From Eonycteris spelaea (lineage: Eukaryota; Chordata; Mammalia; Chiroptera; Pteropodidae), in the NCBI GenBank assembly GCA_003508835.1, contig PUFA01000021.1:10580501-10644500 (forward strand): a stretch of 64,000 bases of DNA. The letters run 5' to 3'. Made by a program: the position numbers and the translations under genes. This document shows positions 1 through 12,485 of this stretch, in pieces. The notes under the pieces are model-generated. The model saw nothing but the letters and a program-made list of their open reading frames with translations, searched no databases and was not told the origin of the DNA. Numbering within the stretch: the first letter of the stretch is position 1; each line of letters begins with the position of its first letter.

Positions 1-1185
1 GAAAGTAAGTAATATAAGCCTGAAGTAAGCAGGAAAAAAGGAAATCATAAAAATTAGAGCAGAAATCAATGAAAGTTAAAACAGAAAACAATGCAGAGAA
101 TCATCAATCAAAGGCTACTTCCTTGAAAAAAATCAGTAAAATCAATAATCCAGACAAAAGCGAGAAGACAGAAGACACAGTATACCAGTGTCAGAAATGA
201 AAGAAGGGTCATAATTTTAATTAACTGTAGCATTAAAGAAGGATAATACATGAATACCATGAACAAATTTATTTGATAACTTCAAAAAAAGGAACAATCC
301 TTGAAAGACAGATACCAAGTAGGAGAAATTTTAATCTAATAGTCTCTTTCTATTAAAGTATTTGAATCAATAATGAATAATCTTTCAAAAAAGAATACTC
401 TAGGAATAGATAGCTTCACTGGTAAATTTACCAAACACTGAAAGAAGTAATTGAAAATTATTTTTACTTTATTCTAAAAAATAGAAGGAACACTAATTTA
501 TTCTAAGAGGCTAGTGCTATCCTAATATAAAAACAAGATAAAGACATTACAAAAAAGAAAATTATATGTCAATATTTCTCATTAACAAAGATGCAGAAAT
601 AGTCAACAATATCTTAAGAAATCGAATAGTATATAAAACAAAGTATATAATATGACCAACCTTTGAAAACAATCATTATAATTGCCACATTGATAGCCTC
701 AAGAATAAAAATCATGTGAGTATATCAAATGATACAGAAAAAATATTAGAATAATCTAACACCCATCATGATTAAAACTAGAAATAGAGGGGAATTTTCT
801 CAACTTGATAAAGAACATCCACAAAAAATGTGCAGCTAACATATGCTTAACAGTATGACGCTGGAGAGTTTCCACATAAATGAAGAAAACAAGATGTTTT
901 CTCTCACCACTACCATTCAACATTGTTTTGAAAGTTCTAGGTAGGATAATAAAATGAAGAAAGCAAATAAATATATACAGATTGAAAAGAAAGAAATAAA
1001 GCCCTTTTTTATTGCTGATGATATGTTGCAGTGTAGTAAATCCCAAAGAACAGACACAAATCTCCTAAACTAATAAGTGAATATAGCGAAGTGAATATAC
1101 TCAAAGCTACAATAAATATTTATGTCTATACTGATAAAAATTAGGTATATAAATAAATGGAGGATTAAGGCAACATTCCTGGGCA
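1..1185 (+). mobile_element. Degenerate L1 LINE, ORF2 (reverse transcriptase) segment
   Basis: Conceptual translation of the plus strand, broken by many stops and frameshifts, gives short L1 ORF2-like pieces. An AEIN-type segment lies near 60, an INKDAEIVNNILRNRI-like segment near 582-630, and an EKKEIKPFFIADDM-like segment near 984-1025. The last ends in the ADD that corresponds to the catalytic FADD of L1 reverse transcriptase (codons at about 1014-1022). The element continues off the left edge. No frame is intact, so it cannot make protein. The divergence suggests an old L1M-type copy. Confidence 0.75.
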
Positions 1186-2610
1186 AAGTTGTCCAAATAG
1201 TTTACGTTGTTACTATAACCCCAGGATGGAGCTCAAGTCCCCACACTTTTAGTGTAGGCTACATGTAGTGAGTTCCTTCTAAAAAGTAAAGTATGGACAG
1301 AGGAATAATAGAGTGACTTTATAACTGAAAAACATGGAAGTACTTCCTTAGTCAGCTAACCCAACTATGTAATCATGGTATTATATATAATATGATGAAA
1401 ATAACACTTGATCTCTGGCTTTCCTCTCCACATATTCCATTTACCCAGTCTAGTCATGAGAAAAATTCCAATTAGGAAGAGTCTATAAAATACTTAAACA
1501 GCACTCTTCAATAGAGTCAAGGTCATCAAAAACAGGCAAGTCAGAAATAGGCACAGCTAAGAGAAGCTTAGGAAGACATGATGGCTAAATGTAATGTGGA
1601 CTCCTGCAACGGACTACGGAAATTTGAATAATGCATGGGCTTTAATAAATAATTTATCAAGATTGGTTCATCGATTAGAACAAACATATTGTACTAAAAT
1701 GTTAGATATTAACAATAGGAAAAACCGTTATGATATATAGAAACTATTATGCTAATTTTAAAAAATCTTAAAATTGTTCTAAAAGCAAAATGTCTATTTA
1801 AAAAGTAAGCTTTATGCCTATAATTTGTTCACTTTATTATATGTAACATATAAAACTAAAAACATTTCCAAAAAATGGCAAAAAATAATTGTTATTTTTG
1901 TGAATGAAATTCAAATGCCTGTTTGTTTTTATTTAATCCAGCAAACATGTGACTGTATTTGTTAAATTGACTTTAATTTTGCACCATGCTGATGAATTTT
2001 CCAAGTCAGTAAAAAAATAATTCAAATCTTATAGAACTCAGTATCTGCAGATGTGATATGCTCAGCCTTATTTCTCTATACAAACTGACAGATACTCTAT
2101 TTTTTCCCCTTTTTCTGACATAATTAAAAAATCTCCACCTTTCCCTTACTCTTCTTTATATGTAACTCTTCTCATAGATATGCTATATTGTTTATATAAA
2201 TTAAATCCTAAAAAAAAACCTGAGGAAAATTAATATTTTTTGGAAATCTTATGAAAGATAAAGAACTGATTCATTTTTATGACCTATAATCTCTCCTTTT
2301 TAAAAAAAAAGCTATGCATGCTTTCAATCAAATGCGTTAAGCAGCTAGGAAATTAATCATTTTAAAATTTTCTCAAAAAAACAAAATAACATTTTGAATG
2401 ATTTACTTGAATAAAAGAATATGTAATTTTTTAAAACAAATATGAAGTGTTAGGGCTTTTCTCTGTTTTATTTTAAATAAATTCTAATAGAACATCATGA
2501 GTTTATTTTAGTAAATGTGAAAAAGATCATGAATCCAGATGAAAGTAGTATCAGTTTGGGTTAAAATTATCAAATAAAATTTTCATAAATAAAATGAAAT
2601 TAAAATTAGC
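1186..2610. other. AT-rich DNA without recognised features
   Basis: Very AT-rich sequence with short A and T runs and no long open frame. I recognise no repeat family, although the first 100-200 bases could be further decayed L1. Confidence 0.5.
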
Positions 2611-2614
2611 TTCG

Positions 2615-3125
2615 AACATTTATTTCGAGGGAGACACACTGTACTAGGTGCTGAGGACAAAATAATAAACAATATATACATGGTCCCAAGTACTCTAAGC
2701 TAGTGTTCCCTATGAATGCACAAATCGATACTTATAACAGAAGGTGATAAAAATTAACATGGGAGACACACGCGTTCTATGGATGTTTAGAAAGATGAAG
2801 TCTTAAGTCTGATGTCAGGCATTAGGAATAGAATGTCTTTTCTGGAACAATGTAAGCTTATGTAGAAGCTTAAGAAACAGGCTGAATTAACTAGGCAACA
2901 GAGGAAAAGAATGTTTCAAGATAATAGGATTATATGTCTGGGTCCTGGAAGTGGGTCATTCCTTGATCAGGAAATCAGAGTAGATTGGGAGAGGGAGATG
3001 GGGCAGATGATAAGATGTGAGCCACTGAGGTGGATAAGGCTGTATTATCTGGAGCTTTGTAAGCAGGGTAAGACATTTGCCATGAGACTTAGAGGGCAAT
3101 TAAAAATTTAAGCAGAGAGAAGGCA
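2615..3125 (-). mobile_element. L2 LINE 3' portion
   Basis: On the plus strand the segment starts with the reverse-complement L2 3' end pattern (CACTGTACTAGGTGCTGAGGAC followed by AATAATAAACAA). It goes on with the gag-like purine-rich stretch typical of antisense L2, including GGAGCTTTGTAAGCAGGGTAAGACATTTGCC near 3050-3082. It is strongly diverged, as expected for an ancient family. Similar G/A-rich sequence to about 3.9 kb may be more of the same element, but I could not anchor it. Confidence 0.55.
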
Positions 3126-4200
3126 AAGAGAGCCTTTAGATTTACAGAAATCTAAATTAAACAATGAAGATGGACAATGACAGTGTAATGGTAAAAGGAC
3201 ATGTAGGAAGTTATACAGAATGGAGATAATGTTATGAAGTCTAATGTGTAGTGCTTGGTGATTGACTAGACATAATGAATTTAAAGACAGAAAGAAATTA
3301 TGTTTCAATATAAACTCCCAGATATTTTGTAAAATCATTGATCAGATCATCATGCCATTTATTAGGATATAAAAAACACAGATGTTGGTGGTAGAAAAAT
3401 CAAAGATCTCCCTGTGTACACGTTCTTTGTGAGACATTTTTATTGTAGTAGCAAGTAGGCGATTGAATAATCAGTTCTGTTTCTTAAAACAGCAAATAAA
3501 TCTCAAGATAGAATTTGGGAATCATTCTTCTGGTGATGATATATGAAGTCACTAGAGTAGGTGATAAATTATGACTGACTATAGGCAGAATGAAAAAAGT
3601 AGAGGCATACATCTAGTTTTTGAGAAAGTTGACATTTTATTTGCTCAGGAAAAAAGACATGACTAAGAAGGCAGAGAAGGAGCACGTGAGTGGAAAAAAA
3701 ATCTAGACAGAAAAGGCAGATAAATATTTCAAGATAAACAGTGTGGTCATGATAAAAATAGATAAAATTCAATGTGATAGGTGATTCAAAAAAAAAAGTA
3801 ACAAAAATGTCCCTCAGATTTAGTAAAAGTTGTTTACTAATATCAACAAGAGAAATCTCTTTCAAATTTCGAGGTCCAATCTAGAACTGTAGGCAATTTA
3901 GAAGTGAGTAATAGGGAATTAAAAGAGACAGTGGGATGCACAGCTGTGTTAGGACTACTGTGGGTATATAGTGTAGGATGGTGATTTCAGGGAGTGCTGT
4001 GATGGATAGAAAGCTTTCTTTATGGGAGACACATAAGCACAGACATGTAATTAAATGCTGATTTTACATTAGAGAGAAAAATAGTTAAAAGATATTTACA
4101 GGGATCACAGAAATTCCATATAAGGGAATGTGTGTTAACCTGCTGGGACTTCGCTCCAACTGAGAGAGAGGACTTTTATCATCATTATATTGATTCAAAC
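3126..4200. other. Possible L2 continuation, otherwise unassigned
   Basis: Purine-rich plus-strand sequence resembling the antisense body of L2 in texture (repeated GAGAAGG, GGAGCA and AGTAGGTGATAAAT-like words). No diagnostic block is clear. Short open frames on both strands have no recognisable content. Confidence 0.3.
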
Positions 4201-4204
4201 ATAT

Positions 4205-4428
4205 GGACCAGAGTTTCCCAATCTCAGTATTGTCAGCTTTCAGGACTGGACAATTCTTTGTTGTACGATGCTGTTCCTGTGCATTGTAGAATGTTTAGCA
4301 GAATCTCTGTCCTCTACACATTAGAAGCTAGTAGCACCACCCCGTGTCATGACAACCAAAAATGTATCCAGATACTGGAAATACACTCTGCACGAGGGCA
4401 AAATCTCATCATTTGTGACCTGCTGAAT
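4205..4428 (-). mobile_element. MER20-like hAT-Charlie DNA transposon
   Basis: Near full-length match by eye to the about 220-base MER20 non-autonomous hAT element, in reverse orientation. Key blocks are GGACAATTCTTTGTTG, CTGTGCATTGTAGAATGTTT, AGCAGAATCTCTGTCCTCTAC, TAGTAGCACC and GACAACCAAAAATGTATCCA. The terminal repeats are worn down. An open frame spanning 4132-4431 is incidental to the repeat. Confidence 0.8.
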
Positions 4429-5070
4429 TAAATTAAAGGGTAACTTTCAAAAGAAAACTTCTATCAATATTTTTATCTTTAAAATGTAGTTCTAAATATG
4501 TATTGGTTTTATCTCAATGTCTCTAAATGGAAAAGAAGCACACTTTAATATATATTTTATTTGGGAATGTTTTAATACTTGTATTCTAATAAAATGAAAG
4601 ATTTTTGAAAGTTAGCATGGTACTTTATAGTTGTTATTACTGACAACTCTACTCATGACATTTTACAGCGTGGAAGCTACAGTTATCCTCTGAGAAACCT
4701 ATTTAGAAGTTAGTGTTCAAATTATGAATACAGCCTTCGGGGGAACAAAAGGGGTGAGAAATGGGAGACATCTTCTGGAATTTAATATTCTAGTGTAATT
4801 GGGAGGAAAGGTGATTATAACTCAAAATAGTACTTTGGAAGACATAAGGAATTCATAGAGAGTAGATATATTAATAACATTTGCAAGTGACATTTTCCAC
4901 AAAATAATCACCATACTCTCTGTCAAATTTTTTATCAAAAAAAAAAAAAAAACACACAGATATACTATGATCGAAAATTTTATTTAAAAAAACACTTAGT
5001 TTTGGAGATATAAGCACATGCTTTTTTCTTGGCTCATTACAACCTTGTTAGTTGATTCCTTTAAATCAAA
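4429..5070. other. AT-rich DNA, nothing recognised
   Basis: No open frame of note and no repeat family recognised. It includes an A-run at about 4938-4952. Confidence 0.5.
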
Positions 5071-5074
5071 GTTC

Positions 5075-5260
5075 CTTAATCATTTTGAGTGACGTGGACC
5101 TTCTTCGCAGTCTGCTGAAGCAGAGGAGGCTCCTCAAAGTGCATACATTTATTTTAAATCTATGAAATAAAATGGAGAGGATTACGGAGGAAACTTTATT
5201 AAAATACAGATGTCAAAATATTAAATATGATATGTAATATGTGTTTATTATAAATGCATT
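5075..5260. repeat. Old interspersed repeat, family not identified
   Basis: The words GACGTGGACC, TTCGCAGTCTGCTGAAGC and AAATAAAATGGAGAGGATTACGGAGGAAAC followed by AAATACAGATGTCAAAATATT resemble a widespread ancient mammalian repeat that I have met but cannot name securely. A RepeatMasker run would settle it. Confidence 0.35.
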
Positions 5261-8040
5261 AAAAACAAAAATCAGTGACAGGTATAATAACAGCATAATT
5301 TTAAAGGAAGGATGATCTCATATGCCATATTACAGTCTATACAATATCTGATATGAAAATATTTACGATATAAACTTCCAGTTATAAATAAGTAAAGCAT
5401 AAAGATATAATGTACAAAAAATAAGGAAAAGATAAATGCTATGGATATCATATACAACATGATGACTGCAGTTAATGTTATTGTATGATAATGCTAATTT
5501 GGGCAGTGATGAGTATATGAACTTCATGCTGTTATAAAGGTCATGCTGATGCAAGGTTAGAGCTAGTATAGTTTGATAAGTGGCTAAAATACAACCCAAT
5601 TTTACATTTAAATTTAGTGAAATAAAGCATTTCAGTTAGGCAAATAGATGGGTGAATGGAAGAAAGGAAGCAGAAAATCACACAGAATAGTAAATACGTA
5701 AACAACAGGACAGATATTTCTCAGGATTTCTAAACATTTACCTCACTGAGTCTTCTCTGTTCAAATCAAGCTAAATTCAGGGAAAACTCTTGTTAATTCC
5801 ATCTGCTACTTAACTGTTATTGACAGTTTATTGTCATATTTGTCTCAGACATGTAGTTTGTTATTCATTGGAGCACTTGCTATGTTTTGCTTAGATTTAA
5901 GAGATTTGGCAAAAATAATTCACTCCAACATTTCTAAAAGCTGTAGATGCAATGACAAGGATGAAAACACTATAACGAGGCCTATAACTGTGATTGTATC
6001 AAAAATAAAATAAATTAAACTGACAGAAAAATGATCAAAGGTGCTCATGTGAATGAAACAAACTACTCAGTAGGAAAGATTCTGAAGGAAGAAATAATAC
6101 AGAATGTAGAAAGTGCTCTGACTATGTCATTGGCAACTGTCATCAAGAGATATACATGATAAAAATGAGACATACGCAGAAAGAAACAAATTGCTGTTTG
6201 GCTAGATGTGAGTCTTAGGCTTTTACTAAACAAAGCAAAGCAAAATCATTGGTTACCCATTAAAACAAGCAAAAGGAGGCATAGCTTTGCACATTTGCTT
6301 TAGATTTCTCTGTAGGTATAACATTCACTGTAATCTGCCCAGTTTTTTCTGTATCTTGGTGGTAAATGCAAATAACCATGGAAATTAAGGTGTCCTCAAC
6401 ATTACAGGCTTTATCAAAGAGGCTGTTTTGGGAGAGGAGGGTTACTTGGCTCAACAAATATTTCCTATAGATGAAACTGATTTATTTCGAGGAAAGACAA
6501 GTAAATGGAGACTGTCACAAAGGATAGTCAGGTATTATTGTTGAAAACATTTAAAGAAACCTTCTTTTGATGGATGATGGCTTCCTTCCTTGGGTTCTGC
6601 TTCCATGTATATGTCTGCTGATGGCTGAGAAAGAAAGGTAGTGCTTAGGAGGTTTTTGTGGCCAAACCAAGGAGTAGCCAGTCATTTAGACCACATTTCA
6701 ATGGCTAGAACTCAGTTACAAGGTCAAATTTCATTGCTAGGGTTGAAGGAAAGGTGATCTACCTGAGCTCCCAGGACTAAAGGAAATCAGTTTTTAGGGA
6801 AACATAATAATGTCTTTTATAGTCCAGTTTCAACCCTGTTTTTAAATTATGTTTAACAATAGAGTCATTTACGAAAAAAAATTTCATCTTCATTCTGTTT
6901 GGTTTCAACATTCTAACTACTAACTACATGGTCTCCTTAAATCATTAAAATAAACAGTTTCCTGTTAACATTTATAAGTTGGTGAACTCACTGATTTGTT
7001 AATAATTTTTTGTTAATAACAGTAATTATTAAACCTGTTAAATCTGGCTTAAGATATAATTTGTGGGCTCAAAGTCAATATGTTAAAATGTTGGGTTTAT
7101 CATTGAATTCTGTGACATTTACTTTTCTGTTTCATCTGTCAAATATTATATTAGTCTTTCATATTAAATAGCTGTGAACCTGACCAATTATTTATAGTAA
7201 TAGCAAAATTGCATCATGTATTGTAATACTAGCTAATGAATGTACAAAGCTTCTTAAATTCATCGGTTGATTGAATATAAGTGACAACAAAATGCAAATT
7301 ATTAGGGTATCCTCACATTCAATTGGATGTGATTTTGCTATTAATTTTGTTTTGTTTGATGTATTTAAATTTATTTGAATTTCTGTGTTTTATATGTTTA
7401 CTTTAAAGCATTTTGCCAGTGTACTTATGGCACAAAGCACCATATACATATAAATTAAATTAAGCTGTTTTTTTCTTCCTCCCTTTAGTAAGGCCTGGAA
7501 TTTATTACTATATATTATCATTTCTGTGTTATATTGGCTATATTTTCATTTTATTTGCTTTATTTGATTTTGTGGTTCGTAGCTATTTTCATGTATTTAG
7601 TCTGAAATTTTTAACAAAAAGCCTGCTTTTGTTTAGATTTATCTCTGGTTTTAAAATGCTAATGATTTTCTTTATTTTCATATTTTCTCAGTGTCATAAA
7701 AAAGCAAAGGCATATGATTTCCTATGCAATTTGGAATTTGGTGTACTTTTTACTACTTTCCTTTTTCTCCACTCCCTAAACTTTAATTTTCTAGTTTTTA
7801 CTAATTAGGTGAATTGAGCCATTCTGTATACATGTCATTTTTAAATAATGTGTCAGCCTTCAGTGATAGTAACTTTATTTTCCCATATTTACACAAATCC
7901 CTTATACTTAACATTGTCTATTAATTTAAATCCATGGCAGTTTTTACTTATTCTAAATATTCCATTTTAAGTTAATTGTTTTATTTTTGAGTCAAGTAGA
8001 CATATATTTGTTTTTTACTGACTTATTCGTTATTGAATTC
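5261..8040. other. AT-rich intergenic or intronic sequence
   Basis: About 2.8 kb of AT-rich sequence with only short chance open frames (up to 78 codons, of low-complexity or hydrophobic AT-driven composition). I see no diagnostic repeat block, RNA gene or promoter. Confidence 0.5.
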
Positions 8041-8044
8041 TCTC

Positions 8045-8165
8045 CAAACTCATAGTAAAGTGGCTTAGCAAAGGTCTTCATACAGCTGACAAGTAACAGA
8101 GGCAGGATTAGAACCTGGGCCCCTGGGCTCCAGAGTTTGCTTCTGTCATTACTGAGCTACATGGC
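8045..8165 (-). mobile_element. MIR SINE (reverse orientation)
   Basis: The segment reads ACAGCTGACAAGTAACAGAGGCAGGATTAGAACCTGGGCCCCTGGGCTCCAGAGTTTGCTTCTGTCATTACTGAGCTACA. This is the reverse complement of the MIR tRNA-like head plus core (normally a SNAGTAAGTGGCAGAGCCAGGATTNGAACC block). Divergence is as expected of this old mammalian family. Confidence 0.75.
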
Positions 8166-9560
8166 TGTTTTAATTGGCAATCTGCCCAAGTGGTTTTGTG
8201 GTCTTTATGTATGAACAATATCTTGTATGTGAAAAAATTTTTTTTGGTAACACATATTCTTTCTCAGTACCCAATGATGTAGAGCTCATGTGTAAAAATA
8301 CACTTATTTGGTTTAGTTTTTTTCTTTATCGTTAGGGAAACAACAGAAAAAAAATTCCTAGATGTTTTTAGAGGAAAGCTTCTTAGGGTATAACTCTTCA
8401 CTTTTTCATTCTCATCCATTGATTATTTTCACACACTTAAATCATTTTTAAAAGCTTTGCTTTTTTCTGTACTTTAACTTTATAACTCTTAATGCAGAAT
8501 ATGCATCTGCCAATGAACCATATGAGTGAAGTGTTGTTTGCTCATTTATTGTCATGTAGGCCTTCAGTTTTCTTCTTTAGAAAGGCTACAGTTAGTAATC
8601 TTTATCTCTAGGGAGCGGTACTATTTCATGGATCTGATTGTCTCATGATCTCCCATCAGACCGCCTGGATGTATGGGTTACTTAGAGATACAGAAATGGT
8701 GAATTAAGTGTTACAGGGTCAGATCTAAAATAATGCATTTCCGTTACTCTGACGCCCAGTATGTACTGTATTCAAGCAGAGCTTCTAGGTTGGTTCTTTT
8801 AGTTATTGTCTTAAAAAAATAGTTGTTCCAAAATACGAGGATATTCTAATTTATATCATTATTAATGTAGAGATTTAGAATATCTAAAAACATGATGATT
8901 GATAGGAAATGTCAGAACTTTGACTTAAAATATAGTCCCATAAATCTGGGACAACTGCACTCATTTATTTATGGGCTTGTTTGTTTATTTATTTTCCTGA
9001 ACAATAGAAGCCCTGAACACAAGGGTTAAGATGAAAAGTAGAATTAGTCTGTTTACTTTAACAAATAGTCAGGTTTTTCTTCACCAAAATGAGTTTATTT
9101 AGGAACAACTAAGAACTGCAATTCAGAACACTTGACCTCATGTTGAACAATGTAAGTCCATAAAACAAAGGAGAGGAATCCTCTTTTGTGGACTTGGGAG
9201 GAGCTGTTGTAATTGAAAAGTCCATTGCAGGAAAAAAATTGGAAGTTTAGTGACTCTTCATTGACTGAATCATGGTGGTCTCTCATTGGCTGAGCTGTTC
9301 CTAGGCAAGCTGGAACCTTTTCCTCCTCTTGCTAGGTAATAAAGTAGTACCGCTTTTCTGTTGGAGATGCAAGGTACATCTCTGTACTGCGGTCAGTAGT
9401 GTGTGTTGAGTGACACATGCATAAAAGTCATCTCTTCTAGCTTCTCCACTCTATTCTAAATGAAGTTTCTGCTTCTTAATTTTAAAAAAGTCCAACAATT
9501 TAATAAATATATTAGTGTTTATCTTACATAGTATATTAATATAGTAAATAAATATATGAA
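8166..9560. other. Unassigned sequence
   Basis: No repeat family, exon or RNA gene recognised. Chance open frames only, the longest about 63 codons near 9095-9286 on the minus strand. Confidence 0.45.
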
Positions 9561-9567
9561 ATTGGAT

Positions 9568-9652
9568 TATATATATGTGTGTGTGTATATATATATACAT
9601 ATACGTGTGTGTGTATATATATACATATACATATGTGTGTGTATATATATGC
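9568..9652. repeat. Mixed (TA)n/(TG)n microsatellite
   Basis: Alternating blocks of ATATAT, GTGTGTGTG and ATACATAC. The overlapping open frames on both strands consist of Thr-His, Tyr-Ile and Tyr-Val repeats and are artefacts of this simple sequence. Confidence 0.9.
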
Positions 9653-9859
9653 AAAGCCTGTGATGAATAGTGCAACAATATGCCTCCAAATTAATTTCTG
9701 TGGTCAGTGCATTCAGAAAAAGAGCCACCTCTTGCCACACACCCATTCCACATGTCATATCTTCTTTTTACACATAGCAACCCTCAGTCATTGCCAATCG
9801 CCATTATCCTTTCTGGATTCTTATTTATCATTACAGATTTTTAGCTTTTGGTGCTCTTG

Positions 9860-9912
9860 CATTTTTTTTTCCTTTTTTTTTTCTTTTTCTTCTTCTTCTT
9901 TTTTTTTTTTTA
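9860..9912. repeat. T-rich (CTT) low-complexity tract
   Basis: Polypyrimidine run of T8-T12 blocks with interspersed CTTCTTCTT. It gives a poly-Phe/Ser frame that is not a gene. It could be the antisense A-rich tail of an unrecognised retroelement. Confidence 0.8.
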
Positions 9913-10650
9913 CTTTTCCAGCTTTGTCGTGAATATTTTAATAGGAGTTTAGAGATGTCGCTTATGTGGCTTGAGACCTAGGAGTGTTGTACAGATTGTA
10001 TAGAATTATTTTAAATTTAGTCTTGGGAAACAATTTGACGGGTTCAGATCCTGGTACATTCCATTGATTACCTTCTTTCTGTGGTTAGAAACTGGAGTCG
10101 ATTCCAGCTTGGGAGTTTTTCATTTAAATAACACATTTGCCCTTGTGTAGTGGGGGCTTCCACTGATATAAATAAAGCTAGATCAAAGCTCTGTTTCTAC
10201 AACATACATGCAACTTTCCCATATTCATTTTATGTAACAGAAGAGGCTCTAGTATAGGAGTTATTCCCATCAATTAACTTTAAAACACATTTCAATCTAG
10301 GTATTCTTGTTCTTTGATACCCTAGTGCACGTGCTTCTTAATTTACCACATTTGGGAGAAATTTGTAAATTTTCTAGAATCATACTGTGTTACGCTCAAG
10401 TTTCCCTTTAATTTTTTTTAAAAATATAGTCACGACTCTCTAGACTTTTATCTGTTTATTTACATATTTTGTCATCCAGTAGATATTATAAATAGAATAT
10501 GAAAGGTCTGTCCTAGTTGCTTTAGAAACACATAGATTAAATAGACAGTGTTCATGGCAGATTTATCACTCACAAAATCTTATAAGTCTGATTAGAGAGA
10601 CAAAGAGAGAATGAATGATTAATAAGATCTCAAGTGTAGAGCACAATCTT
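9913..10650. other. Unassigned sequence
   Basis: AT-rich with no recognised repeat or coding content. Confidence 0.45.
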
Positions 10651-10653
10651 CTT

Positions 10654-11024
10654 TAGTGTCTGCGGGGAATTGATTCCGGGACCCCTGGTGAATATGCAAA
10701 TCCTCAGATGCTCAAGTCCCTTATATAAAATGGTATATTATTTGTATATAACCTACACACATCCTCTCATGTACTTTAAATCATCTCTAAATTATTCATA
10801 ATACCTGATACAATGTAAATGTTATATAAATATTTCTATACTGTATCATTTAGAGAATAATAACAAGAAAAAAGTCAGTATATATTCAGTCCAGACACAA
10901 CCATCATAGGCTTAACTATATACTATACATCACTGATAACATAACTTTTTGAAAAAGTGTTTTCAATCTGCAGTTGGTTGAATCCGGGGATGCAGAACGC
11001 ATGGATGTGGATGGCCAACTGTAG
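10654..11024 (-). mobile_element. MER2-like Tigger (Tc1/mariner) DNA transposon
   Basis: Near full-length non-autonomous element. The left end reads TGTCTGCGGGGAATTGATTCCGGGACCCC and includes CAGATGCTCAAGTCCCTTATATAAAATGG. The right end reads GTTGGTTGAATCCGGGGATGCAGAACGCATGGATGTGGATGGCCAACTGTA. These are the hallmark ends of the MER2/Tigger group, and TA dinucleotides flank both sides (10654-10655 and 11022-11023). There is no transposase. Orientation is by memory of the consensus and could be reversed. Confidence 0.8.
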
Positions 11025-11027
11025 TTC

Positions 11028-12455
11028 TACTGTGAGAGTTGAGAACAACAGAATGGAGCAGGAAAATCTTACTTTATTATAATCCCTAAGTTTGCTCCTG
11101 GTAGATAAATCGAATTTGGATATATGTAAGTGTCAAATAAGACATTTCAACTTGAAGGGCTGATGGCAGTAGGAATACTTTGTTTCATATGTTTCATTTA
11201 TTATGGCTAAAAAAGGTGCAGAATTAATGTACCTAAGATTAATTTTTTTTCATGTATTTCTTTTGTGTAGTTTTATAACCCTTTTTTTTATGGTACTCTG
11301 TGTTTTGATGTGCTCGATAATCAGCACACTTCTTGAGAACAACAAACTGAAAAATAAGTCTCATAGTCAACCAGGTTATCGTAGATGGTCAACTGTTGTT
11401 CCCCTGGTTTATTTGTTAAAGAAGACTGATGTGTACTTTATTTTGACATTGTTTCTTTTTTTTTTTCACTGTTGTCTATGAAAAATTATGTGTAGGAAAA
11501 TATTGTATGCCTTTGTGGCATGAGTCTGGGTCTGTGTCATATTTTAAACATAATGTTATTAATTTTCTGTGACATTTTGATATTGATAATTTAACTGTTA
11601 ATGATAGTGAAGAACACAACCAAATATAGTTCATTCCCATAGTAATATTAAAAAAAAATCATTAAGACACTGTTAAAAAACACATCCTTGTTAATTCCAT
11701 TGGGAAAATAAATGTTGACAATCAAACCTTAGAGGAAACTAGACTCTCTCCATTGTAAGTAGTTCTGTGGAACCAAATTTGAAATATATACACTTTGCTC
11801 TACTGGGGCTTTGGATAACTCTACTGAATATTTCAGAAGGAACCACACGAGTGTTAAGTAAAGAACCTGATGCTCTGTAGAAGCCAGACTGATGAGGAAA
11901 ACAGTGCTACAGCATATGTTGTTTTCTCTCTAGAAAAATCCAAATGGGACATTCTGATGCCTGAGACCGAAAGCAATTTTATAGGCATTAACATTTGTGG
12001 GTGTTTCACACATGCAAGGACAGAACATTTCCCTTGATGGTAAAACAAAATGTGGGCATCAAGAGAGACATATTTGAAGATTACAGCTCATTAAAATCAA
12101 TTGAGTTTTACATGAACCTTGTTTTGATTGTGCTCACAAAATCATACAGCTTTTTCTTGACCAAAACATGTTGGTTAAAATAAGGACAGATATTTTTAGA
12201 CTAAATAGATACTATTTTTATATTGCTCAAATATTTATTTCATCACAAGAAGTATTGTATTGACACACCTACATATATTTGCTTGTCATTCTTTACATTT
12301 TTTGTGCTCTTTTGCAAAAGTAAAATGTAGACCTTTGTTAAAAATCATTCCATAAATTTAACAGCTTAAAAATTTAGTCTGGAAAAACATCAGTGCCTGC
12401 CAGAGAAAGTGGTTCATGCATTTTAAATGTTTTATAATGTTTTATGTTTTAATCA
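11028..12455. other. Unassigned AT-rich sequence
   Basis: Contains short chance frames, the longest 92 codons at 11203-11481 on the plus strand. That frame is hydrophobic and Leu/Phe-rich from T-rich DNA and is not credible as a gene. No repeat family recognised. Confidence 0.45.
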
Positions 12456-12459
12456 ATTC

Positions 12460-12485
12460 GGGGGGGGGGGAACACACACACACAC
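12460..12485. repeat. G11 run followed by (AC)n
   Basis: Eleven consecutive G bases at 12460-12470 and a short ACACACAC tract. Likely length-polymorphic. Confidence 0.9.

Noticed and set aside
4132..4431. 99-codon open frame as a gene
   Set aside because: It coincides with the MER20-like DNA transposon and has no protein homology that I recognise.
9579..9932. 117-codon plus-strand open frame
   Set aside because: It runs through a TA/TG microsatellite and a poly-T tract; Cys-Val-Tyr-Ile and poly-Phe/Ser content is translated simple sequence.
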